From Sphingobium terrigena (GTDB lineage: Bacteria; Pseudomonadota; Alphaproteobacteria; Sphingomonadales; Sphingomonadaceae), in contig NZ_QVRA01000025.1 of the NCBI RefSeq assembly GCF_003591655.1, positions 1,547-57,634 on the forward strand: a stretch of DNA of 56,088 bases. Reading direction: 5' to 3'. Position 1 is the stretch's first letter. Every line of letters begins with the position of its first letter. The notes under the pieces are model-generated. The model worked only from the letters and a program-made list of their open reading frames with translations. It did not search any database and was not told the origin of the DNA. The position numbers were made by a program, and so were the translations under genes. This document shows positions 48,228 to 56,088 of the stretch, in pieces.

Positions 48228-49241
48228 TCAGGCAGCGGCGCTGCGCCGGCGCATAGCGCCAGGCCTGCCCACGGCCTCAGCCGGGGCCTGATCCGCCTTG
48301 CGGAAGGCATGGATTGGAATGCCCGCCTTGCGCAGCGCCTGGTAGAGATTGGCCTGAATGCCTGATCCTTCGCCCAGCACCGCTTCGACAGGTTTCAGTT
48401 CCACCATCTTGCGGTTGCGCAGGAACGGGGCTTTGCGACCGGACCCCGCCAGGGTGTAAGCGACCAGCGGCACGCCGCGGTCACCGGCCCAGGCCGCGAC
48501 GATCGCGTCGAACCCCTTGCGCTGGGCTGTTGTCACCAATGTCATGTGCGGCACCCGCTTGCGCACCAGATCGAGCCGGTCCCATATCGGTTGCCAGTCA
48601 TGCCAGTCGGCATGGCCGGAGGCGACCACAATCGGGCCTTTGGGCAGATAGCGCTCGCGCGCAGCCAGATCGCGGGCGCGCATGAAATCCTGCACCGCGA
48701 TCTGGGTGGCGCTGGATGCAGGCGACGCCCGCGTCCCCCGGGAGGGCGACCAGGGCCAGCCCGACTGAGCGCTATACATATGGGCGGCATAGTCGCGCAT
48801 ACATTCGATCGCTTCGCGCTGCTCGGTGGTCGATTGGCACAGCAACTGCCGTTCTTCCAGTTCGCTGTTGAAGACTTCGGAAAGATCGGGCCGCCGCAGC
48901 ATGTCGCGTAGTTCATCGACCAGCGCGTCCTCGCGCCGCTCTAGTCTGGACGCCACGAAATGGAAGCTGTTGACGAACCCCCAGGCGATTTCGGCGGCAA
49001 GCGGTTCGAGCCGCGTACCAGAAAACAGGTCGAAGATGGTGGCAATGACGGCGCCGCATTCGGCCTGCGCAGCAAGCGGTTCGGGCATGTCATGTTCGCT
49101 TGGGCTTTCGCCCGGCTCGATGATGCTGAGCGGGATCGGATCGCCAAAGGCCCGCTGAAAATCGGGACTGGCGGTGATGGCGGCATAAAGCGTTTTAAGA
49201 TCAGCAAAGCTGTCGACGCTGCGGGCATTATCCTGGGACAT
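48228..49241 (-). CDS. DUF2493 (SLOG-like) protein, paralog 2
   Basis: A 337-residue paralog of the protein at 45529-46527. The helical N-terminal part has LEERQLLCQSTTEQREAIEC and MRDYAAHMYSAQSGWPWSPS; the C-terminal Rossmann-like DUF2493 domain has IVVASGHADWHDWQPIWDRL, GFDAIVAAWAGDRGVPLVAY and VLGEGSGIQANLYQALRKAG. Both end in a basic disordered tail. The pair may form a heteromer. The start at 49241 has AGGAGACAATCC upstream. Confidence 0.8.
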   Translation of the reverse strand: MSQDNARSVDSFADLKTLYAAITASPDFQRAFGDPIPLSIIEPGESPSEHDMPEPLAAQAECGAVIATIFDLFSGTRLEPLAAEIAWGFVNSFHFVASRLERREDALVDELRDMLRRPDLSEVFNSELEERQLLCQSTTEQREAIECMRDYAAHMYSAQSGWPWSPSRGTRASPASSATQIAVQDFMRARDLAARERYLPKGPIVVASGHADWHDWQPIWDRLDLVRKRVPHMTLVTTAQRKGFDAIVAAWAGDRGVPLVAYTLAGSGRKAPFLRNRKMVELKPVEAVLGEGSGIQANLYQALRKAGIPIHAFRKADQAPAEAVGRPGAMRRRSAAA

Positions 49242-49268
49242 GGATTGTCTCCTGGGTGATGGCATGAC

Positions 49269-49305
49269 AAAAAAATGGCCGGAGAAGCGAATGCTTCCCC
49301 GGCCA
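49269..49305 (-). terminator. Rho-independent terminator
   Basis: On the minus strand TGGCCGG-x-GAAGC pairs with GCTTC-x-CCGGCCA, followed by seven T. It terminates the DUF736 gene that ends at 49318. Confidence 0.88.
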
Positions 49306-49317
49306 CAGTGCGGATGA

Positions 49318-49821
49318 TCAGCCGTTCAGCCGTTCAAAGTCGGCTTGCCTGTCGAACCCCGCGTCGGCACCGGCCAGCGACCCGTCCATGCCAGCGGTGC
49401 TAGCGCCAAAGCCGCTCTCTTCTGCCCGATCATAGCCAGCGTCACCGCCACCCATCCGGTCATAATTGGCCGCGCCAAAGCCAGTGCCACCAAAGTCCGA
49501 GCGCAGCGTGTCGCGCCGCCAGGCGATCGAATAGCCGCCATTGTCGGTCGGGAAAAAGGCAACCGGCAGCGGTTCAGGCAGGCTGGGATCATCGATATTG
49601 CCGGCGAGGAATATTTCGCCCGACTTTTTGGCCACCGCTTCCCACAGCGCACCGACCTGCACCCAGCGCCGCGCGACGTTAAGCGCGAGGATTTCATAGA
49701 CCGGCGCACGCGGATTCTGGCTATCGACTTTGCGCAGGCCGATGCGGGGGAGATCGATGGTGCGGGTGGCGACACGGCCTTCCAGACGACCATTGACGAT
49801 ACGAACTTCTCCGATGTTCAT
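49318..49821 (-). CDS. DUF736 family protein
   Basis: A 167-residue protein starting MNIGEVRIVNGRLEGRVATR, with NPRAPVYEILALNVARRWVQ, VGALWEAVAKKSGEIFLAGN and PLPVAFFPTDNGGYSIAWRR, the small beta-rich DUF736 core (about 110 residues). A Gly/Asp-rich tail (about 55 residues) follows. Function unknown; conserved on conjugative plasmids of alphaproteobacteria. The start is chosen at the family MNIG. It has its own terminator 12 nt downstream. Confidence 0.85.
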   Translation of the reverse strand: MNIGEVRIVNGRLEGRVATRTIDLPRIGLRKVDSQNPRAPVYEILALNVARRWVQVGALWEAVAKKSGEIFLAGNIDDPSLPEPLPVAFFPTDNGGYSIAWRRDTLRSDFGGTGFGAANYDRMGGGDAGYDRAEESGFGASTAGMDGSLAGADAGFDRQADFERLNG

Positions 49822-50168
49822 TGACTTAACCTTTCCAGATCGTCGCTCGAAACCCATTTCCGGCGACAATCTTTCCAGATCCTCCTCTCCTCTGATCCTG
49901 CCCTCGCCCCCTGCGCCATTGGTAGGGGCGACCCACTGCCATTCGCCTATGCCCCCATTCTTCACGCCGCGCCGCGCTTCCTTTCCACGCATACCCCCGC
50001 CCCACGCGGCAGGGATGCGCGCCCGTCAGGGCCAAGACCCGCGCAGCGGGGCTTGGGGCGCCAGCCCGCCAGCCCGGTGCCCGCGCACCGCGCGGGCAGC
50101 CGCCCATTCCCAGTCCCAATATCATTCCACGCTTGACGTCCCTCGTCCCAGCAAGACAAAAATGGCCC
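49822..50168. other. Divergent intergenic region
   Basis: A 347-bp gap between DUF736 (minus) and the DUF6880 gene (plus). The centre (49950-50110) is GC-rich. It must contain promoters in both directions, but no convincing hexamers stand out. Longer frames through it are not supported. Confidence 0.4.
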
Positions 50169-51602
50169 ATGGCCTCATCCAAAACCCTCAATCAGACCAA
50201 CCTCGAAGCGCTGGGCGCGCAGCGCCTGGCGCAATTGCTGCTGGAGCTTGTGACGAGGGACGCGCAGGCCAAACGACGGTTGCGGCTGGAGCTGGCCAGC
50301 GTCAGTGGCAGCGGGGACGTTGCCGACCAAATCGGCAAACGAATTGCGACCATCGCCAAAGCGAAAGCCTTTGTCGACTGGCACAAGGTCAAGCTGCTGG
50401 CAGCGGACATAGAGGCACAGCGGCGAGCAATTATGGATCATGTCGCACCCCATGATCCGGCAACTGCATTGGATCTGCTCTGGAAACTGGTTGCGCTGGC
50501 AAGACCGGTATTTGATCGCTGCGATGATAGCAGCGGTCAGATCGGTTCGATATTTGCTACCGCATTGCCTGACCTTGTGCCACTGGCTGCGGCAGCAAAA
50601 CTGCCAACTGCACGGCTGGCAGACAGAGTGTTCGATAGCGTGTGCGACAATGGCTATGGCCAGTTCGACGCGCTCATCACGCTGATGGCGCCGGTTCTCG
50701 GGAAGCCGGGACTGCTACTGCTCCAAGGCAAGTTTGAGGCGATGGCAAGCAGCCCGTCAAAGCAACAGACGCAAGCTGAACGACCTATGATCGGCTATGG
50801 ATCAGGGGGCGCCATCTACGAGGATGATATGGAGATCCGGCGTCACGCCCGCACAGTCCAGACCGCGCTGCTGGAGATTGCCGATGCGTTGGGTGATGTG
50901 GATGCTTTCATAGCCCAATATCCCGTCGAACAGCGCGACAATCCCGCCATCGCCGCGGCGATCGCCGAGCGCTTGGGCGACGCGGGCCGGACGGACGAGG
51001 CGATGGCGGCTATCGAGCACGCGCAGGCCGTAAGGCAGAAAGATGGCCACTGGCCGGATTGGGACCGGGTGCGGATTGCTATCCTCGATTCCCTGGGCCG
51101 CACCGACGAGGCGCAGGCCGAACGATGGGATAGGTTCGTCACGGCGCTCGACGCCCAATATCTGCGGGCCTATCTCAAACGCCTGCCCGATTTTGATGAT
51201 CTCGACGCGGAGAAGAAGGCGCTGGCCCATGTCCGCGCCTTCCCGTCCTTATCCCACGCCCTGCATTTCCTGCTCGCCTGGCCTGATATCGAGGGCGCGG
51301 CAGCTATGATGCTGGCGCGCGCTGACGAACTGGATGGCGATCCTTATGAACTTCTCAACCATGCTGCCGAAGCACTGGAAAGCCGCCATCCGCTGGCGGC
51401 CACATTGGCGCTTCGCACGATGGTCGATTTCGCGCTGGAGCGGGCGCGGGTCAAACGCTATCCGCATGCCGCCCGCCATCTGGAAAGCTGCGCGCATCTT
51501 GCCCGCAGAATCGATGATTATGGCAATCATCCCGACCATGAAACCTATGTAGCAGCACTCCAGGCACAGCATGGACGCAAGCGCGGTTTTTGGGAGGACT
51601 GA
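50169..51602 (+). CDS. DUF6880 family protein
   Basis: A 477-residue all-helical protein: NLEALGAQRLAQLLLELVTR, AKAFVDWHKVKLLAADIEAQ, ALDLLWKLVALARPVFDRCD and LDSLGRTDEAQAERWDRFVT. The regular helix pairs in the second half (EAMAAIEHAQAVRQKDGHWP) resemble TPR-like repeats. Function unknown; a regular member of this plasmid block. The start at 50169 is the family start; an upstream in-frame GTG/ATG is less likely. It converges with the small gene at 51620. Confidence 0.8.
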   Translation: MASSKTLNQTNLEALGAQRLAQLLLELVTRDAQAKRRLRLELASVSGSGDVADQIGKRIATIAKAKAFVDWHKVKLLAADIEAQRRAIMDHVAPHDPATALDLLWKLVALARPVFDRCDDSSGQIGSIFATALPDLVPLAAAAKLPTARLADRVFDSVCDNGYGQFDALITLMAPVLGKPGLLLLQGKFEAMASSPSKQQTQAERPMIGYGSGGAIYEDDMEIRRHARTVQTALLEIADALGDVDAFIAQYPVEQRDNPAIAAAIAERLGDAGRTDEAMAAIEHAQAVRQKDGHWPDWDRVRIAILDSLGRTDEAQAERWDRFVTALDAQYLRAYLKRLPDFDDLDAEKKALAHVRAFPSLSHALHFLLAWPDIEGAAAMMLARADELDGDPYELLNHAAEALESRHPLAATLALRTMVDFALERARVKRYPHAARHLESCAHLARRIDDYGNHPDHETYVAALQAQHGRKRGFWED

Positions 51603-51619
51603 TCGCAGCCCATTTCTGT

Positions 51620-51826
51620 TCAAGCGACCAGCGCGACAATATATTCCTGAAACCTGGGCGCACGACTGGTCGTGCGAAAGGGCTGCAGAGGGTTCGCCGT
51701 GCGAAGGATGAACTGGCTGACGCCGGTCTGCCGCTGGCGTTGCAAGGCGACGGCGTAAGAGTTTTCGAACGAGGACAGTCGCTGGCGACGCGGCGATAGC
51801 GATGCCGCAGCATCGGTGTTGGACAT
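51620..51826 (-). CDS. Small basic hypothetical protein
   Basis: A 68-residue protein: LSPRRQRLSSFENSYAVALQ, RQRQTGVSQFILRTANPLQP, F-R-TTSR. GGAGAAGTCCCA precedes the ATG at good spacing. The pattern RTANPLQPFR looks like a conserved motif of small plasmid proteins, but I cannot name the family. Stand-alone gene. Confidence 0.5.
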   Translation of the reverse strand: MSNTDAAASLSPRRQRLSSFENSYAVALQRQRQTGVSQFILRTANPLQPFRTTSRAPRFQEYIVALVA

Positions 51827-51977
51827 TGGGACTTCTCCATCAGGGGCTTTTTGCGCCGATGACTAACCAGCCAGCATCATCAATGCGGCATGACGGTTCG
51901 ACTCCTGACAGGAAGGAAGTCGGTCCAGCTTAATGCGCGAGCACCGGCCGCCACGACCGGGCGATGCCACATCAGTC

Positions 51978-52268
51978 TTACGACAGGATAGTGCTCACAT
52001 CCCGGGCACCGTGGAGAATGCGTTCAATGCGGACACTCCCCGGCACAAGCGTGTAGAAAATCACATAACTGCCATATACTCTGGACCGCAGATCCGGGCG
52101 AAGCTCGGAACGCACCGTGCCAGAGCCAGGAAAATCGAGAAGCTTTGTGCAAGCCGCTTGGAGTTCATCGATGAATGTCAACGCCCGATCAACATTATCC
52201 CGGGCAATGAAACTGGCAATATCTGTCAGATCAGCGTCGGCTGCCGGTGAAAACGAAAGATGCATCAC
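51978..52268 (-). CDS. parE: ParE-family toxin
   Basis: A 96-residue RelE/ParE-fold protein: LSFSPAADADLTDIASFIAR, ALTFIDELQAACTKLLDFPG, RVYGSYVIFYTLVPGSVRIE and RILHGARD. ParE toxins inhibit DNA gyrase. The start overlaps the antitoxin stop by four bases (ATGA), the typical antitoxin-first order. It probably stabilises the plasmid or island. Confidence 0.9.
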   Translation of the reverse strand: MMHLSFSPAADADLTDIASFIARDNVDRALTFIDELQAACTKLLDFPGSGTVRSELRPDLRSRVYGSYVIFYTLVPGSVRIERILHGARDVSTILS

Positions 52269-52534
52269 TGCTCCTTGTTGGCAGCGGCGATGTCAGCAAT
52301 GCGTGCCCTTGCATTTGCGAAGGCTTGCTCCGCAGGTATGCCAGTCCCGCTGCTCGCACCCAGATCGATCTCGGCGCGTAGCGCCTCAAGCCGCGCCTGT
52401 CGCATGGCGTCCTGCTCCTCTAGCAGACGCAGGCTGTCGCGAATGACCTCACTGGCCGATGCATAACGACCGGTGTTCACCTGTTGCTTGATGAAGCCCT
52501 CGAAATGGGTTCCTAAGGTGAAGCTGGATGGCAT
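52265..52534 (-). CDS. parD: ParD-family antitoxin
   Basis: An 89-residue antitoxin: an N-terminal ribbon-helix-helix (SSFTLGTHFEGFIKQQVNTG, RYASASEVIRDSLRLLEEQD) and a C-terminal helix that wraps ParE (ARLEALRAEIDLG). ATG 52534 has AAGGAG 7 nt upstream; ATG 52540 sits too close to it. An operator-like dyad lies at 52558-52574. Confidence 0.9.
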   Translation of the reverse strand: MPSSFTLGTHFEGFIKQQVNTGRYASASEVIRDSLRLLEEQDAMRQARLEALRAEIDLGASSGTGIPAEQAFANARARIADIAAANKEQ

Positions 52535-52557
52535 AGTCATACTCCTTTCCGACCTAG

Positions 52558-52574
52558 ATATCATTTTATGATAT
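52558..52574. promoter_or_regulatory. ParD operator-like dyad
   Basis: ATATCAT-TTT-ATGATAT, a perfect 7-bp inverted repeat 23 nt upstream of the parD start, in an AT-rich promoter region. Autoregulation by ParD through such palindromes is established for the family. Confidence 0.65.
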
Positions 52575-52638
52575 AATTCTGCAAGAGCCGCGCTCGACAG
52601 AATGCTGACAAGCAGGTGACGAGAGGCGAAGTGCTCCC

Positions 52639-53010
52639 TCAACCTGCATCGAACGTCGGCCAGCAAGAGGATGGTGGTTCATCCCGGTCGAACAGCAGCC
52701 AGGACGCTCCGTCCGCATTGGCTGCCGAAAGCAACGCCCAGAGTTGAGGCGAGATGTCCGGCGGATCGGCGGCCTGGCAGGCCGCGATGCCGCAATGAAC
52801 GAAGAATCCGTAGAGATGGGGTTCGATAACCAGATCATTATGCGCGACATGCAATCGGCCGTCATCATCGCGCGGCGCTGCCCTGATCAGCTTTTCGATC
52901 TTCTGTCGCTCGGCGAGCGGAATATGCATGGTGGACAGGGTAAACATCGCGGATCGTCGCATATCAAGCCTCCCCAGAGCAGGAATTTTTGGAGGGTGCG
53001 AAGGCGTCAT
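52639..53010 (-). CDS. DUF5983-like small protein
   Basis: A 123-residue protein with FTLSTMHIPLAERQKIEKLI, NDLVIEPHLYGFFVHCGIAA and ANADGASWLLFDRDEPPSS. The pattern (S-T-x-H at the start, YGFFV in the middle, FDRD near the end) matches the gene at 54802-55206 and the DUF5983 type. The ATG at 53010 overlaps the ATPase stop (ATGA), so the two are coupled. Function unknown. Confidence 0.65.
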   Translation of the reverse strand: MTPSHPPKIPALGRLDMRRSAMFTLSTMHIPLAERQKIEKLIRAAPRDDDGRLHVAHNDLVIEPHLYGFFVHCGIAACQAADPPDISPQLWALLSAANADGASWLLFDRDEPPSSCWPTFDAG

Positions 53011-54674
53011 GGCGCCGGTTCCAATGTCAGTTCGACGCCCGTACGGGTCGCTGTAACCGTGAGAGTGCGGTCCGGCGGTATCAGCCATTGCACCTTGTCG
53101 GTAAGCCTGTCGCGGATTTGCCGCAGCAGAGCCTCCTCCTCGCTCAGCAGCAACGCATAGGCGTAGTTACGCGCGCTTCGCTGAAAATTGTCCTGCTGGG
53201 TTTCCCAGCTGTCGCAATCGCTGCCATCCGATGCCCTAAAAAGGCTCTGCTCCATTTGCCAGGCCAGATCATCGGGTGAAACGACGGCATTGCTCCCAAT
53301 AAGGATGATCGCATCCTCGAGATCATAGCCTTCATTGCGACACACCAGCAGTTCAAGCGGGAAGCATCGCTTCGTAAGCGTCGCACCAGGCAATGCGCAA
53401 CTGGCGATCCCCAGTTCGAGCGTGATTGCGTCGGCCCGTCCCGATGTGCAGGACGGATCTAGTTCGGTGTCGGCCTCATACATATGTTCGAGACCATTTT
53501 GTTCGATCACAAAGGCAAGAGTCTGCAGGCGGGGCAGCCTGTCATACCAGTCATAGCCGGAAAATTCCGGCGCGATCCGCACCGTGCGCATGCCGAGCTT
53601 GTCCGGCGCATTCAATATCGGCGCAGCGCCTTGCTGAAGGTCTATCTCCAATGCGGGCACGACCAGCATATCAGGCGACGATATGGGTTCGCCCTGATCG
53701 CACCCCATGCTGTCGGCGGTCATCGGCGCCCAGCATGGAAGCCAGGGCGCTGCATGCGGTAGCATGATGCCCAATGCCCTGGCGCGCTTCCATTCCGTAA
53801 AGCCCAGTCGATGGTCGCCACTGTCGCAGATCATCCGATAGATAGCGGCTTCTGCAGCGATCTTGAGCGCGTCGAGCCCTGCATTACGGACCATTTCCTT
53901 GCGCGTAGGCAGAACCAGTTGCAGATCGGGCGCGTCGATAATGTCGACCTTCACGCACCATTTGTCGATTTTGCCCACCTCCGACACGAACGGCAAATCG
54001 CAAGGCACGGTGACACCGTGAAAATTAATGCGGGCCATGTCGACCGGCTGGTAGCCGCGCCAGCTGAAAATGCCGATGCGGCAGCCCTGCCAGGTTTCGA
54101 CCCGAACAGCCTCGGCGAGGAAATCCTCGCGTGGCAGAGGCGTGCCCGACAAAGTTACCGGCAGCGGAAAATAGCGTGCGGCGTTGCGGGCGGCGGCAAG
54201 CAAATTCTTGGTCCATGCGTCCGGCAAGGCGATGCGCAACTGCGTACCGCCGGTTATGACGCAGGGCTGGATCGCGAGCGGCTCTGGGCTCTGCCAGCCT
54301 TGTTCGGGGATCTCGACCATCCAGCCCCTGCCCGCGCTGCGCGACCAGGATCGTACTTCAACATGACGTCCTGCAAGACTGAACATGCCCATGCCGGCCG
54401 GATCCTCGCGGTGGGCAACTGCATCATTCCAGCCTGAATAGCCAAGAGTCAGCAGCGCAACCGGGTCATCGATGCCCGAACCGTCATCACTCACGACAAG
54501 GATAGGGGCACCATCGGAGCCTTCAAGATCCAGAGTTACAGCGCTGGCGCCAGCGCGGCGGCTGTTTTGCAGCAGCTCGTTCAGCACATCGTGGATCGTA
54601 CCATTGAACAGACGCGTGACGCGCGTGATGAGGGACGCGCCCACCTGTGGGGTGATCGTAAGAGGTAACGCCAT
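53007..54674 (-). CDS. GHKL-type ATPase (Hsp90/MutL-like ATP-binding protein)
   Basis: A 555-residue protein. The N-terminal Bergerat fold is complete: Glu/Asn in DVLNELLQNSRRAGASAVTL, DDGSGIDDP (residues about 63-71), DPAGMGMFSLAGRHVE as the lid and a Thr in GGTQLRIAL. The remaining 400 residues are not recognised (TRKEMVRNAGLDALKIAAEA). Such ATP-driven clamps are found on plasmids of this group, role unknown. It is followed, with ATGA overlap, by a DUF5983-like gene. Confidence 0.82.
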   Translation of the reverse strand: MALPLTITPQVGASLITRVTRLFNGTIHDVLNELLQNSRRAGASAVTLDLEGSDGAPILVVSDDGSGIDDPVALLTLGYSGWNDAVAHREDPAGMGMFSLAGRHVEVRSWSRSAGRGWMVEIPEQGWQSPEPLAIQPCVITGGTQLRIALPDAWTKNLLAAARNAARYFPLPVTLSGTPLPREDFLAEAVRVETWQGCRIGIFSWRGYQPVDMARINFHGVTVPCDLPFVSEVGKIDKWCVKVDIIDAPDLQLVLPTRKEMVRNAGLDALKIAAEAAIYRMICDSGDHRLGFTEWKRARALGIMLPHAAPWLPCWAPMTADSMGCDQGEPISSPDMLVVPALEIDLQQGAAPILNAPDKLGMRTVRIAPEFSGYDWYDRLPRLQTLAFVIEQNGLEHMYEADTELDPSCTSGRADAITLELGIASCALPGATLTKRCFPLELLVCRNEGYDLEDAIILIGSNAVVSPDDLAWQMEQSLFRASDGSDCDSWETQQDNFQRSARNYAYALLLSEEEALLRQIRDRLTDKVQWLIPPDRTLTVTATRTGVELTLEPAP

Positions 54675-54801
54675 GATCTATGTCTCCTTGGACAGGCGGT
54701 CATTTTCCGCCCCTTCTCAACGTCCCCCTCCCCTCCGATCGAAAATCCGCCGCTGCCAGGCCGATCTGTGCAAAGCGATTTGCCGTCGGCGCGCTTCATG
54801 T

Positions 54802-55206
54802 TCACCAGTCATGCACGAGCAATTGCGGCAGCGTTGGGCCATCGCAGTCGAAATGCAGCAGATCGATGCCGCGCCGCCGCGCAAAGAGGATGGCAGCCAT
54901 CAGATCGGCAGGCAGGGCGCGCTCGCAATCGGCTGACATAGAGCGGGTCGACAGAAACCAGCCATGGGCGTTGCGCGCCACCGTGGTTGGCGCTTCATGG
55001 GCGTGGCCATTGCACCAGCTATCAAGCAACAGCGCCGTGTTCATCGAAAGATGCGCGGTGGAAAGCAGCTGATATTTGCCGATCACGCCAATTGCGGGCG
55101 TAGGCGACTGTTCTGCAGGTCGGCTGCGCAATTCAGGATGGGTGCGGGCCGGCATCGACGATCCCGCCAATAGCGAGGCAAGGCCGCGCTTTGCAGAGGA
55201 AGGCAT
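54802..55206 (-). CDS. DUF5983-like protein
   Basis: A 134-residue protein: LLSTAHLSMNTALLLDSWCN, TTVARNAHGWFLSTRSMSAD, ALPADLMAAILFARRRGIDL and LHFDCDGPTLPQL. The S-T-x-H, YGWF-like and FDCD motifs fit DUF5983, common with DUF932 and DUF2493 on these plasmids. AGGAGTTTTCCT precedes the ATG at 55206. The first 45 residues are a disordered extension. It is upstream of, and on the same strand as, the ATPase gene. Confidence 0.7.
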   Translation of the reverse strand: MPSSAKRGLASLLAGSSMPARTHPELRSRPAEQSPTPAIGVIGKYQLLSTAHLSMNTALLLDSWCNGHAHEAPTTVARNAHGWFLSTRSMSADCERALPADLMAAILFARRRGIDLLHFDCDGPTLPQLLVHDW

Positions 55207-55275
55207 AGGAAAACTCCTGAAATATATGGTGTAGGAGATGTGTCTGCGCGGCGACATGGCGCGGTAGACGCACGG

Positions 55276-55488
55276 TCAGGCCAGCGATGATGTCGCCGTG
55301 CGCCGAAGATCGGGCACCCGACCATTGTCGTAAGCGCTCTCGCCCGACAATTGCAGCGCCTGCTGCTCGGCACGATACCAGTCTGGCGCATCGATCCGGT
55401 AGGTTTCACAGGCATAGAGGTCGTTTCCGCTGAAGAAGTGGATATCGACGCGAAAGCTTTGGAGCGAATGCTGGGACGAGGTCCGCAT
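55276..55488 (-). CDS. Small hypothetical plasmid protein
   Basis: A 70-residue protein: SFRVDIHFFSGNDLYACETY, RIDAPDWYRAEQQALQLSGE and SAYDNGRVPDLRR. AAAGGACGCCATC precedes the ATG. It reads as a compact alpha-beta protein; family not named. It lies between the DUF932 exon and the DUF5983-like gene, same strand, probably co-transcribed. Confidence 0.55.
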   Translation of the reverse strand: MRTSSQHSLQSFRVDIHFFSGNDLYACETYRIDAPDWYRAEQQALQLSGESAYDNGRVPDLRRTATSSLA

Positions 55489-55589
55489 GATGGCGTCCTT
55501 TCAAGGGCGAGCGTGATTGTCGCCTTTCAACGACCGTCACTGATGTGCGAATGGGAGATTGGGCGACGCGGTGCCGGGGCCAGCCGGGG

Positions 55590-55967
55590 TCAATGCGCCC
55601 GTTCGAGAAGCCTGCGTCCCTTCGTCTCAACGTCGAGACGGCTGTCCTGATTGGATTTGGACCGGGCATGGGCGGTGATGCCCTGGACAAAGTCGAAAAT
55701 GCTGGCAGGCGGATGACCTTCTTCGGCCAGCACGGTGGCGATGATCTTGCCGGTTTCGGCCTTGGAAAAACCCTGACCGCGCAGGAATGTCTGGCGATCT
55801 TCGTCGGTGCGGGCGACAATACGCTCGCGCGCAGCGCGAATGCCCCGGATGAAGCCGCTGGCGGAGGAATCAGCGAAGTTTTCAAGTGCAGGCGCGGCTT
55901 CATGGGCGAAGCGATTGGCGGCAAACTTTGAGTGGCGGATCGAGATTTCCTCGAAATTCTCGACACC
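55590..55967 (-). pseudogene. DUF932 gene, 3' exon after group II intron
   Basis: The frame reads VENFEEISIRHSKFAANRFA, SASGFIRGIRAARERIVART, DEDRQTFLRGQGFSKAETGK and HPPASIFDFVQGITAHARSK, the C-terminal part of a DUF932 protein (plasmid-borne relatives of antirestriction-associated genes). About 125 residues are here; the N-terminal part must lie beyond the intron outside the window. If the intron splices, the protein may still be made. Without splicing the gene is broken. Confidence 0.78.
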
Positions 55968-56088
55968 GTCGGGTAGGGGCGAGGGTTCCCGGTGGGATTG
56001 TCCTCTACCCCTCCCACGGAACCGGACTTGATAGTTTCCCATCATCCGGCTCCTACGCTTGCACCATACGATCCAGCCGTTCCTGTAG
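55968..56088 (-). mobile_element. Group II intron, 3' end (domains V and VI)
   Basis: On the minus strand, domain V is GAGCCGGATGATGG, a GAAA tetraloop, then CTATCAAGTCCGGTTC (about 56021-56055). It is followed by a GTGGGAGGGG-type domain VI hairpin and the end CTACCCGAC, typical of bacterial group II introns. The splice point is placed at 55968, after which the DUF932 reading frame begins. The 5' part is outside the window. Confidence 0.82.
56053..56088 (-). CDS. Group II intron maturase, C-terminal end (partial)
   Basis: The last 11 codons, LQERLDRMVQA, followed by TAG at 56053-56055, run off the right edge of the window. The position just before domain V is where the intron-encoded reverse transcriptase/maturase ends. 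Too short for family assignment by itself. Confidence 0.55.
   Translation of the reverse strand, partial: LQERLDRMVQA

Overview
The window reads as an accessory replicon or integrated mobile region of a sphingomonad (Sphingomonadales, Alphaproteobacteria). This rests on the GC-rich alphaproteobacterial coding style, a TorF-like porin, YdcH/DUF465, Dab carbon transport genes, a sphingomonad-type heavy-metal RND cluster, and a TraI/TraD block followed by the small-DUF set (DUF2493, DUF736, DUF6880, DUF6117, DUF6915, DUF6878, DUF932) common on sphingomonad conjugative plasmids. No replication gene, rRNA, tRNA or CRISPR array is visible.

Layout. 0-2 kb: a small outer-membrane operon and a YdcH-like gene on the minus strand. 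2.0-4.8 kb: three copies of one unit, made of a promoter, a 21-codon leader peptide and two stem-loops. They precede two paralogous tail-anchored membrane proteins and an rnk operon. An argJ remnant lies between copies 1 and 2. 4.8-7.15 kb: a nitric-oxide module (globin, DUF1971 protein, NsrR regulator with two NsrR-like boxes, HPP membrane protein) bracketed by 30-bp inverted repeats. 7.3-10.1 kb: a graveyard of IS21, IS110, Tn3 and IS3 pieces. 10.6-12.0 kb: a Tat-exported beta-carbonic anhydrase coupled to a DUF2490 protein. 12.1-13.7 kb: an integrase fragment and an intact IS5-family element in AT-rich DNA. 13.7-15.5 kb: bioD, a hotdog thioesterase and small secreted proteins. 15.5-25.6 kb: an OxyR-like regulator, then a minus-strand operon dabB-dabA-ABC-HlyD-TolC with a divergent LysR regulator. 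The ABC protein has lost all recognisable ATPase motifs. 25.9-35.2 kb: a heavy-metal RND operon (MFP, pump, outer-membrane factor, two-component system, COG4705 protein, DedA). DedA is fused to a piece of an IS1182 transposase. 35.3-38.7 kb: an aldo/keto reductase, a shrunken IS1182 copy and a tyrosine recombinase. 38.8-45.5 kb: conjugation genes (transglycosylase, MobF relaxase, coupling protein, ribbon-helix-helix protein) and a candidate oriT. 45.5-56 kb: plasmid accessory genes, ParDE, a GHKL ATPase pair, and at the right edge the 3' end of a group II intron interrupting a DUF932 gene.

How the parts may work together. The inorganic-carbon theme (carbonic anhydrase, DabA/DabB, and biotin synthesis for carboxylases) suggests a bicarbonate-supply island. 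The RND/two-component block looks like self-contained metal resistance, and the NO module like self-contained NO detoxification. The left-hand repeated leader units are the strongest candidate for an undescribed regulatory system: promoter spacing, peptide length and stem-loop order are the same in all three, and the first stem changes in a compensatory way between copies.
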